A stretch of 64,000 nt of DNA from CAZXYS01 sp964645005 (GCA_964645005.1 CAZXYS010000014.1:1-64000), one strand, 5' to 3'. Counted from the stretch's first letter, positions 17,610-27,411 are shown. Notes: generated from the letters alone by a model not told the origin. A program made the numbers and translations.

Positions 17610-20600
17610 CTACTCTATAATCAGCTTATGCGTTGTTATCTGGTCTCCGCTCTGCATCTTAAGCATGTACATGCCTGCCGGCAGATCTTCCGGCGTCCAG
17701 GTAAATTCATAAACGTTAGCTTCGAGAGTTTTATCGATCAGAGTTTCGATAGCCTGACCCATCGAATTGTAAACAGTAATGTTTACATCCGAGTAATTGG
17801 AAACGAAGAACTGGATCTTCGTTGAACCCGTGAACGGATTCGGATAGGACTTGATCATCTTATCACCGTCGCCGGCAATCGCGCCGAATTCTTCGACAGA
17901 TTGTACCTCGCCCGCAAGTCCGGATTTGGAGAGGAATGTCCATCCGGAGAGCCACATATCATCGCCGAAAGCGCCTATATGATTTACCTGTGTGAAGAAG
18001 CCGCCGGCTGGGAGGTCAGCTTTATCATTCGTGAATGCCGGACCATCTGGTGCAGGTCTCGGATCGAGAACATTGTTTTCTGTCTGATTGAACAGGCGTC
18101 CTACACCTCTGATTTGCGGATTCTGCAGCCAGTTATTGTTAGCTTTCATGTGAGTTTGAACATAACCCTGATCGGATTTTGTCAGTTCAGCCCAGGAAGT
18201 GCTGCCGACGCCGAATTCGTACCACAGATTGTTTGCAAATACCAGATCGCCCGCTTCCATTCTGTCACGGCTGTCGGGATCATCTTTATCTTCTACGTCA
18301 ATGATTACACCGGAGCTTGTGCCGGGGAAATCATAGAAAATGCTGTTTTTATAAGTTGGGGAAGAGTTTTGACGGATCTTGAATACCATATTTTCATATT
18401 TCGGATATGCATTGGCTCCTGCCCCGATATACGTAGCATTGTAAATTATTGGCATCGAAGTCGGCTGGGCGCCAACGACATCATCATGACCGTCATGTTC
18501 GCCTGCGCGGTCGCCCGCTTTGACCGTATCTTGTATAGCAAAGAAGAACTGTCCTTTTCCCTGCCAGCCTTGATCGAGGTCAAATGCATCGTCTTTACAG
18601 AATGCCGCAACAAGATACTTACAGCTAACCGTGCCGCCGAACCATTCGAAGCCGTCGTCATTATTTGCATAAACTTCGACATGCTCGACAGTGGTTCCGC
18701 TGCCGACTGCGCCGAATGTAACGCCATTGATCTCGTCGCCGTCGCCGAGGTCGGTGCCGCCATGCCGTACGGAAACATAACGAAGAACACCGGAATTATC
18801 CGCATCATCAGGATTGTTTCCGCCGCCATAGCTTCCTCGCTCTTCCGTACTTGGAATACCTTCGATATGACCTTCACCGCCTTCGAGGTTGGTTGTGGCA
18901 TTACCGAGAATTATCAATCCGCCCCACAAGCCGCGTGTACCGGCTGGGAGGTCGTTAGGATCGTTAGTATCATCAGCTTCCGCTGTGAATATGATAGGAT
19001 CGTTAGCTGTTCCTTCAGCCATGATCTTACCGCCGCGGGCGATGACTAACGCGCTGGCATTTGCGCCTTGTCCGGGCATACCTTTGATAACCGTACCGGC
19101 TTCGATATTCAGCACAGCGCCGTCTTCAACGAAAACGAAGCCGTTAAGGTGATAGGTGTTATTTCTTGTCCAATTATAAGTTTGACCCGATTTGATGTCG
19201 CTGTCGAATACCTGAACATCGTTGCCAACTTCGATCGGACGTGCAATACCGCTCTGATAGAGCATTGTCCAGTTTCCGATCCAGTAGTTGTTCGGTCCAA
19301 ATGCTCCAAGATAATCTACATCATCATAAAATTTATTATCGTATGTGGCTTTGGCTTTGGACATTGCCGGGCTTCCAGCTTTAGGTCTGGGATCAAGGAT
19401 GTTATCCTTAGTTTTGTTAAACAATCGTCCAACACCTCTGAGCATGGGATCTTCAATCCAGTTATTGTTAGCTTCCATGTGAGTTTGAACATAACCCTGA
19501 TCGGATTTTGTCAGTTCAGCCCAGGAAGTGCTGCCGACGCCGAATTCGTACCACAGATTGTTTGCAAATACCAGATCGCCCGCTTCCATTCTGTCACGGC
19601 TGTCGGGATCATCTTTATCTTCTACGTCAATGATTACACCGGAGCTTGTGCCGGGGAAATCATAGAAAATGCTGTTTTTATAAGTTGGGGAAGAGTTTTG
19701 ACGGATCTTGAATACCATATTTTCATATTTCGGATATGCATTGGCTCCTGCCCCGATATACGTAGCATTGTAAATTATTGGCATCGAAGTCGGCTGGGCG
19801 CCAACGACATCATCATGACCGTCATGTTCGCCTGCGCGGTCGCCCGCTTTGACCGTATCTTGTATAGCAAAGAAGAACTGTCCTTTTCCCTGCCAGCCTT
19901 GATCGAGGTCAAATGCATCGTCTTTACAGAATGCCGCAACAAGATACTTACAGCTAACCGTGCCGCCGAACCATTCGAAGCCGTCGTCATTATTTGCATA
20001 AACTTCGACATGCTCGACAGTGGTTCCGCTGCCGACTGCGCCGAATGTAACGCCATTGATCTCGTCGCCGTCGCCGAGGTCGGTGCCGCCATGCCGTACG
20101 GAAACATAACGAAGAACACCGGAATTATCCGCATCATCAGGATTGTTTCCGCCGCCATAGCTTCCTCGCTCTTCCGTACTTGGAATACCTTCGATATGAC
20201 CTTCACCGCCTTCGAGGTTGGTTGTGGCATTACCGAGAATTATCAATCCGCCCCACAAGCCGCGTGTACCGGCTGGGAGGTCGTTAGGATCGTTAGTATC
20301 ATCAGCTTCCGCTGTGAATATGATAGGATCGTTAGCTGTTCCTTCAGCCATGATCTTACCGCCGCGGGCGATGACTAACGCGCTGGCATTTGCGCCTTGT
20401 CCGGGCATACCTTTGATAACCGTACCGGCTTCGATATTCAGCACAGCGCCGTCTTCAACGAAAACGAAGCCGTCGAGATGGTAAACATTATCAGAAGTCC
20501 AGGTTACTTGTTGTCCGGCTTGAATGTCATCATCGGTGACGTTTATATCAGCGGACAAAGCTGCAAAGGGGGCAAAAAGAATGATTATAAGGATCGCATA

Positions 20601-20615
20601 GAGTTTGTAATTCAT
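17610..20615 (-). CDS. Secreted beta-helix protein with two near-identical 440-residue units and T9SS sorting domain
   Basis: A 1001-residue protein. The signal peptide YAILIIILFAPFAALSA is followed by two tandem units (about residues 25-470 and 470-910). Each opens with a DGFVFVEDGAVLNIEAGTVI right-handed beta-helix strand, passes RGLWGGLIILGNATTN and DDGFEWFGGTVSCKYLVAAF, and ends near a conserved NNNW. Over about 335 residues the two units are almost identical, reflecting a DNA repeat. The last 80 residues are a type A sorting domain (KSYPNPFTGSTKIQFF to LPAGMYMLKMQSGD). The protein is likely placed on the cell surface by the type IX system. It lies 30 bp downstream of a TonB receptor gene, so the two may handle one ligand, but no ligand can be inferred. 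Gene conversion or assembly error could also explain the identity. Confidence 0.85.
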   Translation of the reverse strand: MNYKLYAILIIILFAPFAALSADINVTDDDIQAGQQVTWTSDNVYHLDGFVFVEDGAVLNIEAGTVIKGMPGQGANASALVIARGGKIMAEGTANDPIIFTAEADDTNDPNDLPAGTRGLWGGLIILGNATTNLEGGEGHIEGIPSTEERGSYGGGNNPDDADNSGVLRYVSVRHGGTDLGDGDEINGVTFGAVGSGTTVEHVEVYANNDDGFEWFGGTVSCKYLVAAFCKDDAFDLDQGWQGKGQFFFAIQDTVKAGDRAGEHDGHDDVVGAQPTSMPIIYNATYIGAGANAYPKYENMVFKIRQNSSPTYKNSIFYDFPGTSSGVIIDVEDKDDPDSRDRMEAGDLVFANNLWYEFGVGSTSWAELTKSDQGYVQTHMEANNNWIEDPMLRGVGRLFNKTKDNILDPRPKAGSPAMSKAKATYDNKFYDDVDYLGAFGPNNYWIGNWTMLYQSGIARPIEVGNDVQVFDSDIKSGQTYNWTRNNTYHLNGFVFVEDGAVLNIEAGTVIKGMPGQGANASALVIARGGKIMAEGTANDPIIFTAEADDTNDPNDLPAGTRGLWGGLIILGNATTNLEGGEGHIEGIPSTEERGSYGGGNNPDDADNSGVLRYVSVRHGGTDLGDGDEINGVTFGAVGSGTTVEHVEVYANNDDGFEWFGGTVSCKYLVAAFCKDDAFDLDQGWQGKGQFFFAIQDTVKAGDRAGEHDGHDDVVGAQPTSMPIIYNATYIGAGANAYPKYENMVFKIRQNSSPTYKNSIFYDFPGTSSGVIIDVEDKDDPDSRDRMEAGDLVFANNLWYEFGVGSTSWAELTKSDQGYVQTHMKANNNWLQNPQIRGVGRLFNQTENNVLDPRPAPDGPAFTNDKADLPAGGFFTQVNHIGAFGDDMWLSGWTFLSKSGLAGEVQSVEEFGAIAGDGDKMIKSYPNPFTGSTKIQFFVSNYSDVNITVYNSMGQAIETLIDKTLEANVYEFTWTPEDLPAGMYMLKMQSGDQITTHKLIIE
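18129..19144. repeat. 1016-bp direct repeat, copy 1
   Basis: This copy and the copy at 19458-20473 are offset by 1329 bp (443 codons). Reading both line by line I found one clear difference, TTTCATG against TTCCATG near 18146/19475. Flanking DNA on both sides of each copy differs by many substitutions, so the borders of the near-identity are sharp. The repeat is in frame within the 17610-20615 gene. Confidence 0.9.
19458..20473. repeat. 1016-bp direct repeat, copy 2
   Basis: Second copy of the repeat described at 18129. Its end near 20473 lies in the codons for the first beta-helix strand after the signal peptide; beyond this, GTCGAGATGGT differs from GTTAAGGTGAT in the other copy. Confidence 0.9.
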
Positions 20616-20645
20616 ATAATAAAACCTCCATTATATTTTAAAAAA

Positions 20646-23561
20646 TTAATTTATACTATAAGAAATACCTATCGAAAATGTTCTGCCATAGTTATATTGA
20701 TAATATATATAGTCTTTGCCTTTGAATTCCTGGGCTTTTTTAACTCCGGCATTCAGTAAGTTCTTTGCGGAAGCTTTTACCTTGAATCCATCAAAGAGTC
20801 GCTGCGAAACGACAATATTCAGATCCGGCTCCGGAAACTGATATACGTCGGGTGCTCCCAACGGACTGACCTCAGAGAGTCTCTTCCCGAACACATAGTA
20901 GTGTAGGGTTGCCGTAGTACCCCAATCGGGATTTACATAACCAAGATCGAAGTTTACGATATAGGGTGATTGCCCTTGAAGGGGTCTGTAAGCTGACGCA
21001 TTCGGGTCGTACTCTCTGATTATCTTGAGTTCATCTTCAGCGATCTTAACTTCCGAGTGGATCAATGTTACATTGAATCCTGTCTGAAAATATTTCAACG
21101 GTTCGTAGAATGTTCCGAGATTCTTTCTGAATTCGAACTCCAGACCGTAAACTGTGGCATCATCAACGTTCTGGAAGTTAATCTCACCGTTTTCGTTTTT
21201 AATAACTCTTTCGATGGAATTTTTGAATGATTTGTAAAAGCCGCTGACAGCAATGATCTCGCCTGGATTCAAGAACCATTCCCATCTTATATCATAATTA
21301 TCTACAATAGTTCTCTTAAGATTAGGATTCCCGAGGAATATGAAACTGCCGATAAAATCAAGTGAGGGATACGGCGCCAACTCGCGCATGGTCGGTCTGG
21401 CAACGGTTTTACCGTAAGCTGCCCTCAAATTCATATTGCTAAATAATTGATAGACAAGATTCACCGATGGCAGCAGATCAAATTGCTCGACTTCTCCTGT
21501 GTCAAGTCCGGGATCATGTGAAGCAACCCAAAGATCCGTAGTTTCGTATCTTGCGCCGCCGATTATTCTTAGATTGTCATAGATGTACCAGTCGATCATA
21601 CCGTATAGAGCCTGAATATTTCTTTCGCCGTCGTAGCTGCTTCGTTTTTCTGTCGCGTCGACAACGTGGACGCCCCATTGATAAGTCTGAAGAAGAGAAT
21701 CATAACCGACTATTCCCATATTATCCTGGCTGAAGTATGCGAATGGATCGCCGTAATATCCTTTATCATTGCCCTGATACTTGAATAGGTAGCGTTTCTC
21801 TCTGAATTCTCTGAATTTATCCTGATATGAAAATCCTGTCTTGAATTTGAGTTGTGCTCCAATAACTTCTTTAAGAGGAATTTCAAAATTAACATTGAAA
21901 TTATATAATTTTTCCTCTAACTGTCTGTAATATCGGGTGGGTGCAGAATAAAGATTCGTATGAATATAATGTGTGGTTCCGCTGACTGTATCGCCTTTTT
22001 CCTTATCGTAGTATGACCAGTGGTGAAAATCATTATTGAAAAATCTCATGTCCGGCTCATCCTGAGAGGTCACATTATACGCAAAGTTCCAGTCTAATTT
22101 AGAATTCAACAACCACGGGAAGAAATGCTCGCCTTTAAGCTGATTTGATGAAATAGACCGCTCCGTGTATTTTAAAGCTCTTGTCTGCATTGTGTCATGA
22201 ATATCATTCAGATCGTCGGGGAAGATTCCTTCCATGTACCGCGCCTGAGAAAGCCCGCTCTGATTTCTCATATAATTATATGTTATCTGATGATTTTCAT
22301 GGAAATTATATGCTGCGTTTACCATCGAACCCCAGAGCGCCTCATCTTCTCCTTTATTATCGGCATAATCGTAGGAAACCCGAAGGGAATCAATATTATT
22401 TCCTTCGCCTTTTCTAACATATTTATTGTAATCGCCGTTATTATAAAGTTTGTATTTTCTGTCATAGCTGAGAGTAGCAAAGAACCCAAGGCTGTTTCCA
22501 AACAACTCGAACTGATCGCCGGCGGAAAGTGAGAAGCCGGAATTCATTGGGACATGTTTTCTTTTAGGCGCCATTTCGTTATTAAAAGCTTTTGACATTT
22601 TGTCTAATTTGTGAGCTGCTTCATCATCCGCATAGGTCATCCCGTAGTCTGGGACTTCATTGTTCTTGACAATTCCCGGTAATGAGCGCTTACCATTGTC
22701 AAAACCAACCCAGTCGGTGCTGCTGTTTGAATATCCGAGAAAATCATCGGAAAATGAAGTCTGATCATTATAAGAAGAAGACAGTGAAAAGTTCAGGCTG
22801 AATTCCTCAGGGTAAGACCTTGTGGAAATATTAACCGTACCGCCGGTAAAGCTTCCCGGTTTGTCGGGAGTAGCTGTTTTTACGGTAGTGATGTTCTCGA
22901 TAAGATTTGTTGGAAAAAGATCGAGATGAACGGATTTTTTATCCGGGTCGGCGGTAGGAAGATCAGCGCCGTTCAACTGGGTATTACTGTATCTGTCGCC
23001 CAAGCCGCGGATATATACGTGTTTGCCTCCGACTGTGGCAGCGCCGGTAAGCTGCTTGATGGCGTCGGCAGCGTTGCCGCCGCCGGTTCTGGATATTTCT
23101 TCCGCGCCAATGGCATCACTGAAAGCTTCCGCTTTCTGACGTTCTTTGAGCAAAGCGGCGCCGGTTTCCTTAACAGATTTTGCAGTAACTACAACCTCAT
23201 CTTTTTCCAGAACTTCTTCCTGCATGGAAATATTTATTTTAGTCACATCATTAGGTTCCACTACTACATTGGTGACTTCCTTTTTGGCATAACCTACATA
23301 AGAGAATACCAGCGTATATTCGCCCGGTGGCACATTCTTGATTAAATAGCTGCCGTCGAATTTACTTACAGCTCCCATTTTCGTGTCTTTTATCATTACA
23401 CGGGCTCCGATCATATCGCCGCCTGTCTTTTTCTCCACTATTTTGCCGGAAATTCGCCCTTTTTCTTTACTGTCCTGAGCATAAGTTGATATGCTTAAGA
23501 AAACAGTGAACATTAATGCAAAAATGAAAAGAATTCTCATGTTTTGAATTACCTTTTTCAT
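20646..23561 (-). CDS. TonB-dependent outer-membrane receptor with carboxypeptidase-regulatory-like domain
   Basis: A 971-residue protein. The signal peptide (MRILFIFALMFTVFLSISTY, ending at YAQ) is followed by a carboxypeptidase-D-regulatory-like domain at about residues 35-115 (GRISGKIVEKKTGGDMIGAR, FDGSYLIKNVPPGEYTLVFS). Next is a plug domain (EEISRTGGGNAADAIKQLTG, YIRGLGDRYSNTQLNGADLP) and then a large beta-barrel to the end, closing with the aromatic strand YNYGRTFSIGISYSIN. This build is typical of Bacteroidota receptors that import large or scarce ligands using energy from TonB-ExbBD. No SusD partner is present; the next gene, 30 bp downstream, is a T9SS beta-helix protein that may act as a surface partner. 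The substrate is unknown. Confidence 0.93.
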   Translation of the reverse strand: MKKVIQNMRILFIFALMFTVFLSISTYAQDSKEKGRISGKIVEKKTGGDMIGARVMIKDTKMGAVSKFDGSYLIKNVPPGEYTLVFSYVGYAKKEVTNVVVEPNDVTKINISMQEEVLEKDEVVVTAKSVKETGAALLKERQKAEAFSDAIGAEEISRTGGGNAADAIKQLTGAATVGGKHVYIRGLGDRYSNTQLNGADLPTADPDKKSVHLDLFPTNLIENITTVKTATPDKPGSFTGGTVNISTRSYPEEFSLNFSLSSSYNDQTSFSDDFLGYSNSSTDWVGFDNGKRSLPGIVKNNEVPDYGMTYADDEAAHKLDKMSKAFNNEMAPKRKHVPMNSGFSLSAGDQFELFGNSLGFFATLSYDRKYKLYNNGDYNKYVRKGEGNNIDSLRVSYDYADNKGEDEALWGSMVNAAYNFHENHQITYNYMRNQSGLSQARYMEGIFPDDLNDIHDTMQTRALKYTERSISSNQLKGEHFFPWLLNSKLDWNFAYNVTSQDEPDMRFFNNDFHHWSYYDKEKGDTVSGTTHYIHTNLYSAPTRYYRQLEEKLYNFNVNFEIPLKEVIGAQLKFKTGFSYQDKFREFREKRYLFKYQGNDKGYYGDPFAYFSQDNMGIVGYDSLLQTYQWGVHVVDATEKRSSYDGERNIQALYGMIDWYIYDNLRIIGGARYETTDLWVASHDPGLDTGEVEQFDLLPSVNLVYQLFSNMNLRAAYGKTVARPTMRELAPYPSLDFIGSFIFLGNPNLKRTIVDNYDIRWEWFLNPGEIIAVSGFYKSFKNSIERVIKNENGEINFQNVDDATVYGLEFEFRKNLGTFYEPLKYFQTGFNVTLIHSEVKIAEDELKIIREYDPNASAYRPLQGQSPYIVNFDLGYVNPDWGTTATLHYYVFGKRLSEVSPLGAPDVYQFPEPDLNIVVSQRLFDGFKVKASAKNLLNAGVKKAQEFKGKDYIYYQYNYGRTFSIGISYSIN

Positions 23562-23838
23562 AAACCCTACATCTTTTTTTATGAAAAAATGATTATGTAA
23601 AAATTGACTTATTTAACAATCTCAAAATTCGCTTGATATTATGAATTAGATATAAATGGTATGTTAATGTTAAGTTAAATGTAAGAATAGGGTATTTGTA
23701 TTGCTAATGGTGCTGATGATAAGAAGTTTGCAAAGAGTGTTAATTAGGTGTTAAGAAAAGGAAGAAATATTAAGTTTTGCAGAAAATTATCTGTAAATCT
23801 AACAAATTTTGAATAGTTTAATAATTTAAGGTAGAATT

Positions 23839-24279
23839 TTAATATTGGTATTGGATTCCAGCTCTGAAAAATCTAAGAGATGACAAAAGCAAAGGGATGC
23901 CCATAACAATTAAATAAGTGTACAGCCATACCGGATTGATAATCTCAAGATTTTTGATTACTATACTCATAGTGATCATTGTACCTACCAATATGTAGCT
24001 TTTAAAATCGAAAAAGGAAAAAAGGCAAGGTCTCTTGATCTTAATATTTTTTATCCGCTTGATGTGGCGCGGCGTTATCCTGCGGAACATGCCAAAGTAA
24101 AATAATCCGCCGCCGGCAATGCCTATCGTTATATTTATGATGATCTGGTCAACATGTTCAGTCAGAAACGATAATGATCTATATAGCAGCATTGAACCCG
24201 CGAAAGACCAAAATATCCCTGCTGCGAAGAATAACCCTTTTTTTGGCACTGCCGGTTTGAATTTTTTTAGAATATTCAT
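23839..24279 (-). CDS. Small four-helix membrane protein, function unknown
   Basis: A 146-residue protein with four probable membrane segments: FFAAGIFWSFAGSMLLYRSL, IIINITIGIAGGGLFYFGMF, SYILVGTMITMSIVIKNL and PVWLYTYLIVMGIPLLLSSL. A basic loop (RRITPRHIKRIKNIKIKRP) separates the second and third segments and probably faces the cytoplasm. The N-terminus (MNILKKFKPAVPKKG) is also basic, which fits an inside location for both. I do not recognise the family. The gene is alone between the TonB receptor and the divergent clpP, 203 bp from clpP. Confidence 0.7.
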   Translation of the reverse strand: MNILKKFKPAVPKKGLFFAAGIFWSFAGSMLLYRSLSFLTEHVDQIIINITIGIAGGGLFYFGMFRRITPRHIKRIKNIKIKRPCLFSFFDFKSYILVGTMITMSIVIKNLEIINPVWLYTYLIVMGIPLLLSSLRFFRAGIQYQY

Positions 24280-24482
24280 AATTACCCTTTTTAATTTTTT
24301 ATTTTCATAACGAGAATAAACGATAAAAATTATATCCGGCTAATATTAATTCTTGGGAATACTAAATTCGTTGAAATTATCTGGCTGCCCGATTGCTAAG
24401 GACAAACTAAAAGAATGTATGGGGTAATTCGTTTATGGATTAAGCTTTTAGTAAAATTAGTAAATTAATAAAAAGGTATATT

Positions 24483-25100
24483 ATGCAGAATCAATTAGTT
24501 CCGATTGTTGTTGAACAAACCAGCCGAGGCGAGAGATCTTATGATATATATTCTCGCTTATTAAAAGAAAGAATTATATTTTTAGGCATGCCGATCGACG
24601 ACCATGTCTCTAGTCTTGCAATAGCACAGATGCTATTCTTAGCAAGCGAAGACCCTGAAAAGGATATTCATCTATATATCAATACACCGGGCGGCAGTGT
24701 AAGTGCTGGATTAGCTATATACGACACAATGCAGTTTGTTAAACCGGATATAAGCACCATTGCCATTGGGCTGGCAGCTTCTATGGGGCAGCTATTGCTT
24801 AGCGCCGGTACAAAAGGGAAGCGTTTTGCACTCCCCAATTCAAATATACTTATGCATCAACCTATCGGTGGAACACAGGGACAGGCTACGGATATTGAAA
24901 TATATACAAAACAAATGTTGAAAACCCGCGAGCGCTTATTCGAGATAATCGCCAAACATACTGAGAGGGATATAAAGAAGATCAGAAAAGATGCGGACAG
25001 AGATAATTATATGAGCGCTGAGGAAGCTCTGGATTACGGAATCGTCGATAAAATACTTACATATGCACCGGATATGTCCGGCGGGAAAAAAGAAGAATGA
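24483..25100 (+). CDS. clpP: ATP-dependent Clp protease proteolytic subunit
   Basis: A 205-residue serine protease that forms the double-heptamer chamber of the ClpXP and ClpAP proteases in the cytoplasm. The catalytic Ser100 is in IGLAASMGQLLLSAG and His125 in ILMHQPIGGTQGQATDIEI; the Asp lies near residue 174 in the ERDIKKIRKDADRDNYM block. TPGGSVSAGLAIYDTM forms the oxyanion strand. The start ATG follows a weak AAAAAGG site. clpX begins 27 bp downstream on the same strand, the standard arrangement in which the unfoldase and the protease are co-expressed. Confidence 0.97.
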   Translation: MQNQLVPIVVEQTSRGERSYDIYSRLLKERIIFLGMPIDDHVSSLAIAQMLFLASEDPEKDIHLYINTPGGSVSAGLAIYDTMQFVKPDISTIAIGLAASMGQLLLSAGTKGKRFALPNSNILMHQPIGGTQGQATDIEIYTKQMLKTRERLFEIIAKHTERDIKKIRKDADRDNYMSAEEALDYGIVDKILTYAPDMSGGKKEE

Positions 25101-25127
25101 TTTTAAAAATAATTAATTAATATAAAT

Positions 25128-26396
25128 ATGTCAAAAGATAGTAATCACAAAAATTATCAAATAAGATGTTCTTTTTGTGGGAGGAGTTCTCAAGAGGTGT
25201 CCAACCTTATTGAAGGTCCCAACAATGTATACATTTGCGATATATGCGTGAATAATTCTGTGGAGATCATTGAGCAAAATGCAAAAAAATCCCTGACACT
25301 TGAAGGTGAATCAAGATTACCCCATCCTTCGGAACTTAATCAGATGTTGGATGAATATGTCATAAGTCAGGATTATGCCAAAAGAGTGATATCAGTAGCG
25401 GTATATAACCATTACAAAAGGATTGGAAACAGCCGCAATACTGAGGAATTCCCTGATGTGGAATTGGAGAAGAGCAATATTCTGCTCATGGGACCCACTG
25501 GAACCGGAAAGACACTGCTGGCACGGACTTTAGCGAGAATTCTAAAAGTACCTTTCGCTATAGCAGATGCCACGACTATTACGGAAGCAGGCTATGTCGG
25601 TGATGATGTGGAAACTATCCTTGTAAATCTGCTTCAGAATGCCAATTACAATGTCAAGCTTGCGGAAAGAGGTATAGTCTATATTGATGAACTCGACAAA
25701 ATTGGCAGGAAAAGCGAATCAACAAGCATAACCAGAGATGTTTCAGGTGAAGGCGTCCAACAGGCTCTGCTTAAGATCCTCGAAGGAACCAAATGCGGAG
25801 TACCTCCCAAAGGCGGACGCAAGCATCCGGAACAACCGCTTATCTACATTGACACTTCGAATATATTATTTATCTGCGGCGGAGCATTTGATGGCTTGGA
25901 GAAAACTATTGCTCAGCGCCTTAGAACCTCTACCATAGGATTTACAGCTAAAACAGAGCATGCTATTGAAGACAATGATGAACTCTTAAAACATGTTGAG
26001 CCTGAAGATCTTCTTAAGTTCGGTTTCATTCCGGAACTCGTCGGTAGACTGCCGGTTCTGGCTCCGCTTGAAGATCTGGACACCGAAGCTATGCTGATAA
26101 TTCTTCAGGAACCCAAAAATGCCCTTGTTAAGCAGTACAAAAAACTTTTCAAGATAGAAGGAGTTGATCTGGAATTTGAAGAGGATGCTCTCAGAGCTAT
26201 TGTAGAAAAAGCGAAAGCAAGAAAAACTGGTGCTCGGGGCTTAAGATCCATTCTCGAAGAAGTCATGCTGCCGATAATGTATACTCTGCCTGATATTCCG
26301 AATCTTGAGAAGTGTATTGTTCACAAAAAAACTGTTACCGAAAAGGCAGAACCATACTATGAATTTGCTTCAGGTAAAAAGCAAAGGTATGCTTAG
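25128..26396 (+). CDS. clpX: ATP-dependent Clp protease ATP-binding subunit ClpX
   Basis: A 422-residue AAA+ unfoldase that recognises tagged proteins and feeds them to ClpP. The N-terminal zinc-binding domain has CSFCGR and ICDICV (four Cys, about residues 14-43). The AAA+ module has Walker A LLMGPTGTGKTLLARTLA near residue 120, Walker B IVYIDELDKIGRK, sensor and arginine-finger region FGFIPELVGRLPVLAPLE, and the C-terminal GARGLRSILEEVMLPIMY helix. The pore loop and the IGF-like ClpP-binding loop (STIGFTAK) are present. It is followed by a strong terminator at 26430-26470. Confidence 0.97.
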   Translation: MSKDSNHKNYQIRCSFCGRSSQEVSNLIEGPNNVYICDICVNNSVEIIEQNAKKSLTLEGESRLPHPSELNQMLDEYVISQDYAKRVISVAVYNHYKRIGNSRNTEEFPDVELEKSNILLMGPTGTGKTLLARTLARILKVPFAIADATTITEAGYVGDDVETILVNLLQNANYNVKLAERGIVYIDELDKIGRKSESTSITRDVSGEGVQQALLKILEGTKCGVPPKGGRKHPEQPLIYIDTSNILFICGGAFDGLEKTIAQRLRTSTIGFTAKTEHAIEDNDELLKHVEPEDLLKFGFIPELVGRLPVLAPLEDLDTEAMLIILQEPKNALVKQYKKLFKIEGVDLEFEEDALRAIVEKAKARKTGARGLRSILEEVMLPIMYTLPDIPNLEKCIVHKKTVTEKAEPYYEFASGKKQRYA

Positions 26397-26429
26397 TCTT
26401 TAATATAGAACATAAGTATATTAACCAAT

Positions 26430-26470
26430 TAAAGCCAATCGATTGATATCTCGATTGGCTTTAATATTTT
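26430..26470 (+). terminator. Rho-independent terminator after clpX
   Basis: TTAAAGCCAATCGA pairs perfectly with TCGATTGGCTTTAA around the loop TTGATATC, followed by TATTTTAT. The stem lies about 35 bp after the clpX stop and closes the clpPX operon. Confidence 0.85.
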
Positions 26471-26635
26471 ATAATAAACATAATTATTTAATTGAATTTT
26501 TTTGAAACTTTTTATAAAAAATTACGAATATAGTCATTGTGAATATGCATAAGGTTTTATCACTGTATTTGGCGGATAACTCCTTAAATAAAAATAATAT
26601 ATTTAGTTACATTAATTTAAAGAAGGGTAGTAATA

Positions 26636-27307
26636 ATGTTAAGAGTTTTTGTATTTATAAGTACTATAATTTTGTTATCAGTGACGGCATTAGCTCAAAA
26701 TAACGGAGATGACGAGATTGAAACTTTTTTTGGCGGAAAGGATTTCAAAAGCTCTGGTTACGGAGGACCTCATATTAAATTCACACAATTCAATGATGAT
26801 TTCTCTATAATGGTTGGCGGCAGAGGCGGTTGGACAATTAACAAAATTTTTACAATTGGGCTTTCCGGTTCAGGCCTTGTAACATTGCCGCAGATTGATT
26901 ACTATGATGAGGTTGAAAGAGAAAATATCAACGCAGACCTGGTTTTTGGATACGGCGGTTTATATCTCGAGTATATTAATAAACCCCAAAGTATGGTACA
27001 CTTCTCGGGCAACTGTCTTTTTGGTTTTGGTGGTTCAGCGCTAGCAGATAGAAGAGACTACCTGCATAACGGACACGATTACGACTATGATGGAAATCAT
27101 GAACCGTGGGCTGCTTATTTCGTACTGGAACCGGCACTGGCAGTAGAATTTAACGTAACAAGTTTTTTCAGGATCGGTGTTGAGGCGAGCTATAGGATTG
27201 TCGAAGAAATCAGAAGCAGCGATTCATTTAAAAATGTGGATGAATTGAAAGATTTCCAGCCCAGTGGATTTAGCGGCGGGCTGGTATTCCAGTTTGGCTC
27301 TTTTTGA
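26636..27307 (+). CDS. Exported outer-membrane-like protein, function unknown
   Basis: A 223-residue protein with a signal peptide (VFISTIILLSVTALAQ). The mature part is rich in alternating aromatic and glycine strands: YGGPHIKFTQFNDDFSIMVG, GGWTINKIFTIGLSGSG, LVFGYGGLYLEYI, FFRIGVEASYRIV and the last strand FSGGLVFQFGSF ending in Phe. This pattern suggests a small eight-strand outer-membrane barrel. Similar proteins are common and uncharacterised in Ignavibacteria-like genomes; I know no function. The start has the plausible site AGAAGGG about 10 bp upstream. It is a single-gene unit between the clpPX terminator and its own terminator at 27354. Confidence 0.75.
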   Translation: MLRVFVFISTIILLSVTALAQNNGDDEIETFFGGKDFKSSGYGGPHIKFTQFNDDFSIMVGGRGGWTINKIFTIGLSGSGLVTLPQIDYYDEVERENINADLVFGYGGLYLEYINKPQSMVHFSGNCLFGFGGSALADRRDYLHNGHDYDYDGNHEPWAAYFVLEPALAVEFNVTSFFRIGVEASYRIVEEIRSSDSFKNVDELKDFQPSGFSGGLVFQFGSF

Positions 27308-27353
27308 TTGATTTAATCCTATTATCAAATCAATTAATTTTGATTTAAATATC

Positions 27354-27403
27354 TAATGCTCCCTCAAACTCTTTGCAATAGGGTGGAGGGAGCATTTTTT
27401 TTC
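27354..27403 (+). terminator. Rho-independent terminator
   Basis: AATGCTCCCTC pairs with GAGGGAGCATT across a loop of about 20 bases and is followed by a run of T residues. It terminates the 26636-27307 gene and lies just before the convergent isochorismatase-like gene. Confidence 0.85.
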
Positions 27404-27411
27404 CGTACAGA

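Noticed and set aside
17901..20378. Two long plus-strand ORFs of 382 and 436 codons opposite the beta-helix gene
   Set aside because: They are shadows of the minus-strand gene. Their length comes from its G+C-rich, repeated codons, and they are near-identical to each other only because the DNA repeats. Protein features (signal peptide, sorting domain) are on the minus strand.
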